A stretch of DNA of 36,159 bases from the NCBI GenBank assembly GCA_016178945.1, contig JACOSH010000122.1:1-36159 (forward strand). The letters run 5' to 3'. Both the position numbers and the translations under genes were made by a program. This document shows positions 8,499-15,315 of the stretch, piece by piece. A model generated the notes under the pieces. That model did not search any database and was not told the origin of the DNA. It worked only from the letters and a program-made list of their open reading frames with translations. Every line of letters starts with the position of its first letter. The first letter of the stretch is position 1. The DNA is from Acidobacteriota bacterium. GTDB lineage: Bacteria > Acidobacteriota > Terriglobia > Bryobacterales > Bryobacteraceae.

Positions 8499-8621
8499 CC
8501 CACTCTTGAGAGCCGGTCGCACCACGGAAGGTGCCCAATCCTAGGACAAAGTGCCAAAAAGTTGCTGCAGGACAGGCCGATGTCACCCGTAGTCCACAGG
8601 AGCCAAAGGGCTTAGCTCACT

Positions 8622-8637
8622 TGGCAGGACAGTTGCA
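8622..8637 (+). promoter_or_regulatory. Sigma-54 (RpoN)-type -24/-12 promoter
   Basis: TGGCAGGACAGTTGCA matches the RpoN consensus TGGCAC-G-N4-TTGCA at all specified positions except one (G for C at the sixth base). The invariant GG (8623-8624) and GC (8635-8636) are exactly 12 bases apart. It lies in the 144-base gap between the sulfatase-like and UbiA-like genes, on the correct strand. Expected transcription start is about 8648. XrtA/PEP-CTERM systems are known to be tied to RpoN-dependent regulators of the PrsR type. The activator site upstream was not identified. Confidence 0.66.
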
Positions 8638-8642
8638 ACAAA

Positions 8643-9584
8643 ATGCTGTCAACCTATCCAATGGGATCTCCGGCTCTTAAACCTGTCGCCCTGGAAGCCA
8701 GCGGCGCTTTCACCGGGTTCACCGCGCTAGTCGAAGGTATGCGACCGGCTCAGTGGATCAAGAATGGCTTCGTTCTGGCCCCTCTGGTGTTTTCGGCCCG
8801 ATTGGCTCAGGGCGAGGCGGTGGGGCGCGAACTGGCCGCCTTTGGCGCCTTCTGCCTGTCGGCGAGCGGAGTCTACCTGCTCAACGACACCATGGATTGG
8901 CGCGAAGACCAGGTGCATCCTACCAAGCGAAGCCGGCCGATTCCCTCCGGGCGGCTGAGTCCGGTAGTAGCGGCGGTGATGGGTGTCTTACTCATGCTGA
9001 CCAGCGTGCTGATCGGGTTTGTCCTGAATCCCACCACTGGACTGCTGCTCAGCTCCTACCTGGTGATCAACGTTCTGTACAGCCTTTGGCTGAAGCACGT
9101 CAGCATCACGGATCTGATGTGCATCGCGCTGGGGTTTGTATTCCGGGTCATGGCCGGGGCTAGCGCCCTGGATGTGCAGGCCTCCCACTGGCTGTTGATC
9201 TGCACCTTCCTGCTGGCGCTATTTCTGGGGATTGGCAAGCGGCGCCACGAGATCCTGCTGCTGGCCGGCGATTCGTCGCGACACCGAAAGGTGCTGGTGG
9301 AGTACAGCGTGCCGTGGCTCGACCAGGCCGGTAACCTGTTATCCGGGGCGGCGTTGGTTTCGTACGCGCTGTACACGGTGTCCCCCGAGACCCAGGCCCG
9401 GTTCGGAACCGACAAGTTGTTCTACACGCTTCCCTTTGTGGTGTACGGCATCTTGCGCTACCTGCACCTGATCCACGCCGGCGGGGGGACGGGCAATCCG
9501 ACATCGGCTCTGACCTCGGACTGGCAGTTGCTGACGTGTGTGACCGGCTGGCTGGCGGCCTGCGCGGCCATCATCTACTTCTAG
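8643..9584 (+). CDS. UbiA-family prenyltransferase, decaprenyl-phosphate phosphoribosyltransferase-like
   Basis: A 313-residue polytopic membrane protein. The opening MRPAQWIKN (from about residue 33) and the first Asp-rich motif NDTMDWREDQVHP (NDxxDxxxD, 81-89) followed by TKRSRPIPSG are hallmarks of the phosphoribosyl branch of UbiA enzymes, as is GKRRHEILLL later on. Those enzymes join polyprenyl phosphate and PRPP to give a lipid-linked ribose phosphate, the donor precursor for ribo- or arabinofuranosyl groups. About eight or nine hydrophobic helices are visible. The start is uncertain: ATG 8643 gives the longest frame, but the sigma-54 promoter just upstream predicts transcription from about 8648. 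In that case ATG 8661 or ATG 8739 (directly before RPAQW) would be used from that promoter. Confidence 0.82.
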   Translation: MLSTYPMGSPALKPVALEASGAFTGFTALVEGMRPAQWIKNGFVLAPLVFSARLAQGEAVGRELAAFGAFCLSASGVYLLNDTMDWREDQVHPTKRSRPIPSGRLSPVVAAVMGVLLMLTSVLIGFVLNPTTGLLLSSYLVINVLYSLWLKHVSITDLMCIALGFVFRVMAGASALDVQASHWLLICTFLLALFLGIGKRRHEILLLAGDSSRHRKVLVEYSVPWLDQAGNLLSGAALVSYALYTVSPETQARFGTDKLFYTLPFVVYGILRYLHLIHAGGGTGNPTSALTSDWQLLTCVTGWLAACAAIIYF

Positions 9585-9682
9585 GCGGGGCCACACTATC
9601 ACTTAAGTTGATCCTGAGAACTGTCGATCAGGTCCCTTACGGCAGGCTCGGAGTAGTAGTACCATGGAGGAATAATAAGAAG

Positions 9683-9859
9683 ATGAAGCTCACGATGTAT
9701 CTGGCGTACTTAGACCCGGCCACGGGAAGTATGGCGCTGCAAATCGCCATCGGGGGTGTAGTCACAGCCCTGGCCGCGGTGAAGCTGTTTTGGAGCAAGT
9801 TGAAGACTCTCGGCCGGAAGCCGGCCAGCGAGCCGGAGGCAGCCGAGAAGTCACGCTAG
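9683..9859 (+). CDS. 58-residue single-span membrane protein with YLDPxTGS motif
   Basis: A short gene starting at ATG 9683, with GGAGG 12 bases upstream (9666-9670). The N-terminal YLDPATGSMALQ leads into one hydrophobic helix (IAIGGVVTALAAVKLFW) and a basic, then acidic, tail. Small proteins with a YLDPGTGS start are seen beside membrane sulfatase-like genes and surface-polysaccharide genes in several phyla; no function is established that I know of. Here it stands between the UbiA-like enzyme and the NoeA-like methyltransferase, with 13 bases to the latter, so it is co-transcribed. It could be a small subunit or chaperone of one of the neighbouring membrane enzymes. A longer in-frame reading exists upstream but overlaps the UbiA gene and lacks family-like sequence. 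Confidence 0.72.
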   Translation: MKLTMYLAYLDPATGSMALQIAIGGVVTALAAVKLFWSKLKTLGRKPASEPEAAEKSR

Positions 9860-9872
9860 TCCGGCGAAGGGT

Positions 9873-11279
9873 ATGACCGTACACGAACGCCCGCCGCGGG
9901 CGAGACTGCCATCCTCGTTCCGGGACCCTGCCGGTTACGTCTTCCTGGAGGACGGTCTGTTTAAGCGGGCCGTCACCTTCCTGGGGCGTGCAGACTATGA
10001 CCTTTTCCGAGAGTCCGGATTGTATGAAGCCTTGGTGAAGCGTTCGCTGCTGGTGCCGCACGTAGAGGAGACCCGGGAGCCGGATCCGGAGGGGCGGGTC
10101 TACCGAACCTTGGTTCCGGAACAGATCTCCCACATCTCGTATCCCTACGAGTGGTCCTTTGCCCAGTTGAAGGATGCCGCGCTGCTCACGCTGGAAGTGC
10201 AGAAGACGGCGCTCCAGCACGGGATGTCGCTGAAGGACGCCTCCGGTTTCAACGTGGTGTTCCGCGGACCCAGGCCGGTTTTTATCGACACCCTGTCGTT
10301 TGAGAAAAACACGGGAAAGGCCTGGGTGGCCTACGGGCAGTTCGGCAACCACTTTCTGGCGCCGCTGCTGCTGATGGCGGAAGTATCACTGGAACTGAAT
10401 GGGCTGCTGAGGAGTCATCTGGATGGGATCCCCCTGGAGCTGGCATCGAAACTGCTGCCACGCCAGACATGGATGCGGCTTGGGCCGCTGATGCATGTCC
10501 ACCTCCATGCGCGCAGCCAGAAGAAATATGCGCCGACCGGTGGTGCGGAGGCACGGCCCAAGGCGGCTCTGGAAAGTGGCCCCGACCGCAAGGCGGCCAT
10601 CGTGGACTCGCTGATCTCCACGGTGGAAGGCGTGCGCCTCCCGGGGGCAAAGACCGAGTGGATCGACTACTACAAGGAGCTGAAGCACTATTCGCGGGAG
10701 GCCGAGGATTTCAAGCAGTCGGCGGTCCGGCGGGTGGTCGAGTCGCTACGACCCAGGTTGGTGTACGACCTGGGAGGCAATGTCGGGACCTACAGCCGGC
10801 TGGTGACCCAACAGGGCATCGACTGCGTGTGCTACGACATCGATCCGTTGTGCGTGAACCAGAACTATCTGGAATCCAAGCGCAACGGCGATTCGCACAT
10901 GCTGCCGCTGTTGATGGATCTGACCAATCCCACGCCGCCGCTGGGTTTCGGTCTGAATGAACGCCTGGGGTTCCTGGACCGGTCGCGCCCGGACTTGACG
11001 TTGGCCCTGGCCCTGATGCACCATATTCGAATCACGGGCAACGTCCCGCTGGCGCGGATGGCCGAGGTGCTGGCGCGGATGACGCGGCATTTGCTGATCG
11101 AATGGGTGCCGAAGGAAGACCGGATGGCCCAAAGCATCATGGGCAACCGGCCGGATATCTTTGAAGACTACACGCTGGCGAACTTCCAAAGCGTGTTTGG
11201 CGATTATTTCAGTCAAGAGAAGGCCGAAGAGATCCCCGGGACGGGCCGGACGCTGTATCTGTTCTGCAATCGCGTATGA
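9873..11279 (+). CDS. NoeA-like class I SAM-dependent methyltransferase
   Basis: A 468-residue cytoplasmic protein. The N-terminal half has the conserved opening RDPAGYVFLEDGLFKRAV and blocks such as PYEWSFAQLKDAALLTL and DASGFNVVFRGPRPVFIDTLSFE. This is a domain found in proteins related to the nodulation protein NoeA and recalling kinase-like substrate-binding folds. The C-terminal half is a Rossmann methyltransferase with motif I VYDLGGNVGTYSRL (key Asp about 299) and LALALMHHIRI further on. NoeA-type proteins are associated with glycan modification, so methylation of a sugar or its precursor is likely; the acceptor is unknown. It ends the modification module; the next 168 bases are non-coding. 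Confidence 0.78.
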   Translation: MTVHERPPRARLPSSFRDPAGYVFLEDGLFKRAVTFLGRADYDLFRESGLYEALVKRSLLVPHVEETREPDPEGRVYRTLVPEQISHISYPYEWSFAQLKDAALLTLEVQKTALQHGMSLKDASGFNVVFRGPRPVFIDTLSFEKNTGKAWVAYGQFGNHFLAPLLLMAEVSLELNGLLRSHLDGIPLELASKLLPRQTWMRLGPLMHVHLHARSQKKYAPTGGAEARPKAALESGPDRKAAIVDSLISTVEGVRLPGAKTEWIDYYKELKHYSREAEDFKQSAVRRVVESLRPRLVYDLGGNVGTYSRLVTQQGIDCVCYDIDPLCVNQNYLESKRNGDSHMLPLLMDLTNPTPPLGFGLNERLGFLDRSRPDLTLALALMHHIRITGNVPLARMAEVLARMTRHLLIEWVPKEDRMAQSIMGNRPDIFEDYTLANFQSVFGDYFSQEKAEEIPGTGRTLYLFCNRV

Positions 11280-11447
11280 GGTGGCCTGGTCCACATGTCA
11301 GTGGGAAGCGCGAATCCAGGGGTCGGGTAGTCTCAAGGTTGGGCACAAACACTCTTGGAGTGACGGGAGTAGCCGTCCGACTCACACCCCGACAGTTCGT
11401 CTTCTACATTGCGACTACATAGTATGCACCGATCCCGCGAATCCGTA

Positions 11448-12479
11448 ATGAGTTCCGATCGACGTCGAAAGTACCTGTTTCCTGCTGTCGCGCTGACTCT
11501 TGGTCTGGTCGGTGGCCTTGTTGGTTCAGAAATCTTGGTGCGCCTTGTGATTGGAGCGGCGCTGCCCGAGAGACTGCCCTTGGTCCTAGTTCGAGCAAGC
11601 CGGCTCCGAGGCTGGGAAATGGTACCGGGGACGGTTCACTACACTTACAGTCATAAGGTGCAGCTAAACAGTCTAGGGTTCAGGGGACCGGAACTAGGTG
11701 CAATTTCTCCTAGCGACCACGTCGTTCTCGCGTTGGGCGACTCGATGATTTACGGCCAAGGTGTGGCGGATGACGAGACTGTGCCAAGCGCAATGGAGCG
11801 CTTCCTAAATCTTCACAAAGGGCGGCATGGCGCCGTGTATCACGTCGTGAATGCCGGCGTTCGTGCCTACTCCACCAACCAGGAGCTCGGCGTGCTCAAG
11901 GAAATCGGACCGAAGATCAAGCCTTCAACCGTGGTCCTTTTTTGGTATTGGAATGACGTCGAGGAAACGGCGATCGACCGCAGGTATTCCTCCCTGGAAC
12001 AGCGTGGGCCAGTCGTTTTCGACCTTAAGGCGCCTGCAAAGGGCTGGCCTCTATGGAAGTGGCGCGGACTTCAGCTCCTGCGGAAGAGCGCACTCCTCGT
12101 GTGGGCCAGGCATCTGACCAACGGGTTGCGCGCAGTTTATCCCGATGAGAGACAGATCGCTACCGCCATGAACCATCTCGACGGCTACCTGGCCGAATTC
12201 AACACACTCGCTGAGCAGTGGAAGTTCCGGTTTTTCGTTGCGGTAATACCGGACCCGACTTTGCTGGTCACGCAACATCCGAGTGAGGTAATCACAGCGC
12301 GGGTAAAGCAAGTAGCCAGCCGTCGTGGAGTCCAGGTAATCGACGTTCTTGCTCCACTACAAGGCCTCTACTTCCGTAGCAATCGCCGGCTCCCAGTAAT
12401 ACGCTATGACGGACACTTCAATGGCGTGGCAAACAGAGTAATCGCAGAAACTGTTTCTCAAGCAATACTGAGGGAATGA
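11448..12479 (+). CDS. Membrane-anchored SGNH/GDSL hydrolase or O-acetyltransferase-like protein
   Basis: From ATG 11448 the protein has 343 residues: a basic start (SSDRRRKY), one signal-anchor helix (LFPAVALTLGLVGGLVGSEIL) and an extracytoplasmic SGNH domain. Block I is LALGDSMIYGQG (catalytic Ser), the Asn block is FWYWNDVEE, and the catalytic Asp/His pair is near the C-terminus in YDGHFNGVANRVIAE. Members of this group act as acyl-esterases or as O-acetyltransferase partners (AlgJ/AlgX-like) on surface polysaccharide. ATG 11424 and TTG 11409 are alternative in-frame starts; none has a convincing ribosome-binding site. It opens the lower-G+C part of the locus and may have its own promoter in the 168-base gap before it, though no clear one was found. 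Confidence 0.75.
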   Translation: MSSDRRRKYLFPAVALTLGLVGGLVGSEILVRLVIGAALPERLPLVLVRASRLRGWEMVPGTVHYTYSHKVQLNSLGFRGPELGAISPSDHVVLALGDSMIYGQGVADDETVPSAMERFLNLHKGRHGAVYHVVNAGVRAYSTNQELGVLKEIGPKIKPSTVVLFWYWNDVEETAIDRRYSSLEQRGPVVFDLKAPAKGWPLWKWRGLQLLRKSALLVWARHLTNGLRAVYPDERQIATAMNHLDGYLAEFNTLAEQWKFRFFVAVIPDPTLLVTQHPSEVITARVKQVASRRGVQVIDVLAPLQGLYFRSNRRLPVIRYDGHFNGVANRVIAETVSQAILRE

Positions 12480-12568
12480 AGTAGGCGGGTGCACGAGTGA
12501 GCGCGTAGAACATGGCATAGTACCGATCTTTCCGACGTAAGATGCGTGTGGTGGAAGGACAAATGATT

Positions 12569-13339
12569 ATGATGAGAGAAAACCGCGCACGAGCACGCCA
12601 CTTCCGAAATCTGCTACCGATTGTCGATCGCGCTCTCTATCTCGGCTGGCGTGTATTGAAAGGGAAGGCACCACTAGAGCTCGGCCTAAGAGAAGGCACG
12701 CGTATAGTCATCAGACCCAAACCAGCAACTGACTACGGCGTCGCATACGAGATTTTCCTTCTCGAAGTCTACGAGCGCGCGACCCGGTTCAAATCACAGG
12801 AAATCAAGCGCATCGTGGACCTCGGAGCCAATGTGGGCTACACTCTGCTTTACTGGGCAAGACGCTATCCGGAGGCCAGAATCTTGGCTTTTGAACCGCA
12901 TCCGGTCCATTGTGGGCAGATTCGAAGGCATATCGAGCTGAACGATCTGCGCGGTCGCGTCACATTGATCGAGGCGGCGGCGTGCAGCAGCGAAACGAGG
13001 CTCTGGCTCTCGGACTCCAATTCCTGTTCCAGCATCGTCGAGGGATCGCCAAAAGGAAGGCTTTCTGTTCCTGGTGTGGACTTCTTTACCAAAGTTGGGC
13101 AGGAAACCATCGACCTGCTTAAGATTGATGTGGAGGGTGCCGAGTATGAGATCTTCTCGGATCCCCGCTTTGGCGAGTTGCGTATTGCCAACTTGATTAT
13201 GGAATGGCATGTGACAGAGACGCACTGGGAAGGCGGCAGATGGTGCGCCAACCGACTGTCGGGCCTGGGCTATCAAGTTGAGCTGCTTGGAGACCAGCAA
13301 GGGGATGTAGGGCTGCTGTGGGCGAGCCGAGGAGTATGA
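12569..13339 (+). CDS. FkbM-family methyltransferase (first copy)
   Basis: A SAM-dependent methyltransferase of about 256 residues. Motif I is RIVDLGANVGY (Asp about 84). It is followed by ILAFEPHPVHC and the FkbM hallmark DLLKIDVEGAEYEIF, then LIMEWHV. FkbM enzymes O-methylate hydroxyls of sugars or polyketides. The start preferred here is ATG 12569, with GGAAGGA (12553-12559) 9 bases away; in-frame ATGs at 12542 and 12563 are possible. It is clearly paralogous to the gene at 14438: both share a YLGWR start block, (K/R)IVDLGANVG, FEPHP, (K/L)(I/L)D(V/I)EG and VMEWH-type blocks. It overlaps the following glycosyltransferase by 4 bases. Confidence 0.85.
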   Translation: MMRENRARARHFRNLLPIVDRALYLGWRVLKGKAPLELGLREGTRIVIRPKPATDYGVAYEIFLLEVYERATRFKSQEIKRIVDLGANVGYTLLYWARRYPEARILAFEPHPVHCGQIRRHIELNDLRGRVTLIEAAACSSETRLWLSDSNSCSSIVEGSPKGRLSVPGVDFFTKVGQETIDLLKIDVEGAEYEIFSDPRFGELRIANLIMEWHVTETHWEGGRWCANRLSGLGYQVELLGDQQGDVGLLWASRGV

Positions 13340-14448
13340 TCCAGTTCGCACCAAGCCTGCCACTGTCCCCGCTTCCGAAGGTGCCTGAGCCGGGGACTCT
13401 TAGAGCTCTGATCGTCTGGCCATTCCCGCGCTTGGCGCGGATTCTTGGAGGTTTGTCAAACTGCGCTGGCCACGAGGAGATGGATGGCTTGAGTTATCTT
13501 GCTGACCACCGTGTGAGGCCCCTCGCCCTGGATTCCACCCTCGGATGGCTCAATCCTTTCGCGAGCAAAGGAAGTCTGCTTGCAGGAATCGATCCATTCC
13601 GCTTCTTGAAGAGCCTGTGGCACTATAGCAGCTTTGACGTACTCATCTCGATCGACTCTTCGTCGTGTTTCTTGTTTGTCCTGTTGAAGAGACTGTTGGG
13701 ACTGAGAAAGCCGGTAGTGGTCATCGATCCGGCGCTCAACCCGCTCTACTTGAATCGGATGAGGCTTCACCGCCAAGTACTACCCTACGTGAACCACGTC
13801 GTCGTGTTTGGCAAGATACAAGAGGAGTTCGTCAGGAAGGAGCTTGGTGGCCGAGTGAGGGTTTCATTTGTCCATCACCGAATAGATTGCCGCTTTTTCG
13901 ATGCCGCTGTCTGCCCCTCCTCCAATGTCGCGGTGCCCTATGTTCTCTCGGTCGGGAACGACATTGGGCGCGATTTTGAACGGCTGATTGAGTCCGTCGA
14001 AGCTTTGCCTGTCCGTCTGATCATACGGACTTCCCGGCCGCTCAAACGGGCCCTTCCACCCAATGTTCAAGTGCAGGCGGGTTGGATCCGTTTCGAGGAC
14101 CTTCGCAGCCTCTACGCCGGAGCCACAGCTGTTGTCTTGTCGCTCCACAACACGCTGCACGCCGGTGGGATCAATACTTTGCTCGAAGCCATGTCCATGG
14201 GGCGGGCAGTAGTTGTCAGCCGGTCAGTCGGGATTCTGGATTACGTCCAGCATGGTGTATCGGCATGGGTGGTAGAACCTGAGAGCACGGTTGCGTTGCG
14301 GGAAGGAATCCAACGTATTCTGGAAGACGAACCGCTCCGGCAGAAGCTTGGGAACAACGCTCGCAGGTTCTGCGAGACTGTCTGCGCGATGCCTGTCTAT
14401 GCTGGCAGAATTGCGGCACTCCTGGAGGAATTCCAACGTGGCAAATAG
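13336..14448 (+). CDS. Glycosyltransferase, GT4-like (GT-B fold)
   Basis: A 370-residue protein starting at ATG 13336 in an ATGA overlap with the FkbM stop. The C-terminal half shows the GT4 pattern: YVLSVGNDIGRDFERLIESV, then QAGWIRFEDLRSLYAGATAVVLSL, then GINTLLEAMSMGRAVVVS, where the conserved acidic residue of the EX7E-type motif lies, and GILDYVQHGVSAWVVEP. The N-terminal half is divergent and gives no acceptor clue. It would transfer a sugar from a nucleotide donor to a growing lipid-linked glycan at the inner face of the membrane. Being sandwiched between two FkbM methyltransferases suggests that it adds a residue that one or both of them methylate. Confidence 0.8.
   Translation: MIQFAPSLPLSPLPKVPEPGTLRALIVWPFPRLARILGGLSNCAGHEEMDGLSYLADHRVRPLALDSTLGWLNPFASKGSLLAGIDPFRFLKSLWHYSSFDVLISIDSSSCFLFVLLKRLLGLRKPVVVIDPALNPLYLNRMRLHRQVLPYVNHVVVFGKIQEEFVRKELGGRVRVSFVHHRIDCRFFDAAVCPSSNVAVPYVLSVGNDIGRDFERLIESVEALPVRLIIRTSRPLKRALPPNVQVQAGWIRFEDLRSLYAGATAVVLSLHNTLHAGGINTLLEAMSMGRAVVVSRSVGILDYVQHGVSAWVVEPESTVALREGIQRILEDEPLRQKLGNNARRFCETVCAMPVYAGRIAALLEEFQRGK
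14424..14430 (+). promoter_or_regulatory. Shine-Dalgarno GGAGGAA selecting GTG start of second FkbM gene
   Basis: GGAGGAA lies 7 bases before GTG 14438, within the last codons of the glycosyltransferase gene. This is a near-ideal site that settles the start of the downstream gene. Confidence 0.6.
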
Positions 14449-15193
14449 CTTCCGCGGGTTATTCGCCCTTCCGCAACGAATCGTCTATTTGGGTTGGCGA
14501 TTGCTCGGCCGCCGCTTCCCAATCCAGGTGCGGACGCGGTCGGGGCTGCTCCTGTCATTGCGCCCATACAAGCGTACCTGCCGGGACTGGGCTGCTGCAT
14601 ACGAAGTCTTCGTTCTGGAAGCATATTCGCCAATGAGCACTCAGCCGGAGGTGCGCAAGATTGTGGACCTCGGAGCCAACGTCGGCTTCGCGACGTTGTA
14701 TTTCGCGAAACGGTTTCCGAGTGCACAGATCCATTCATTCGAGCCTCACCCTTTGCACTATTGTCTCCTGACGGAGAATCTGCGGATGAACGGGCTCGAC
14801 GATAAGGTGAGACTCTACAACGCGGCGGTGGGTGCAAGGAAAGGGAGCGCCTACTTGACTGACGCTGATTTGGACTCGACCCTTACGGAGGACACAGATG
14901 CGGGCGGTGCGGGTGCCCATGCCGTTCAGGTCCTGGACTTTTTCGCCTGCATGGACGATACACCGATCGATGTGCTGAAACTCGATATCGAGGGAAGCGA
15001 GTGGGCAATCCTGGCCGATGAACGATTCACGCGCTTGAGGCCTCGGAATATAGTCATGGAGTGGCACGCCCAGAAGGGAGGTATGCCCAATGCGAGAGAG
15101 TGGCTCATGCAGCGGCTCGCTGCTCTTGGCTATCGGGTCGAAATCCGATCCGACGAAGGCTATATTGGGACGCTTGCCGCATGCGTGCGGTGA
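14438..15193 (+). CDS. FkbM-family methyltransferase (second copy)
   Basis: A 251-residue SAM-dependent methyltransferase from GTG 14438, overlapping the glycosyltransferase by 11 bases. It shows RIVYLGWRLLG at the N-terminus, motif I KIVDLGANVGFATLYFAKRF, IHSFEPHPLHY, then the FkbM signature DVLKLDIEGSEWAIL and NIVMEWHA. It is a divergent paralogue of the gene at 12569, differing mostly in the central 40 residues, which in this fold help bind the acceptor, so the two may methylate different positions. It is followed by a 122-base gap before the secreted protein. Confidence 0.85.
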   Translation: MANSFRGLFALPQRIVYLGWRLLGRRFPIQVRTRSGLLLSLRPYKRTCRDWAAAYEVFVLEAYSPMSTQPEVRKIVDLGANVGFATLYFAKRFPSAQIHSFEPHPLHYCLLTENLRMNGLDDKVRLYNAAVGARKGSAYLTDADLDSTLTEDTDAGGAGAHAVQVLDFFACMDDTPIDVLKLDIEGSEWAILADERFTRLRPRNIVMEWHAQKGGMPNAREWLMQRLAALGYRVEIRSDEGYIGTLAACVR

Positions 15194-15315
15194 ATGCTGG
15201 GACCTCGCTAGGTGTCTTAGCGACGGCCGGCTCAGGTAAACATTTAGCTTCCGAAGTCCTGGGAATCATGGTACTATCATCTGTGACGATCTTACAGCCT
15301 GGAGACTCCTTCCTA

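Noticed and set aside
8519-8534. Hairpin GCACC-ACGGAA-GGTGC after the sulfatase-like gene, considered as a terminator
   Set aside because: The stem is only 5 pairs and is followed by CCAATCCTA rather than a T-run, so it is too weak to call.
8551-8566. Second sigma-54-like element (GTGCCAAAAAGTTGC) upstream of the listed one
   Set aside because: It lacks the invariant GG at -24 at the required 12-base spacing.
9605-9650. Short inverted repeats (TGATC/GATCA, CCTGA/TCAGG) after the UbiA-like gene
   Set aside because: Five-base stems that compete with each other and have no T-run; not distinguishable from chance.
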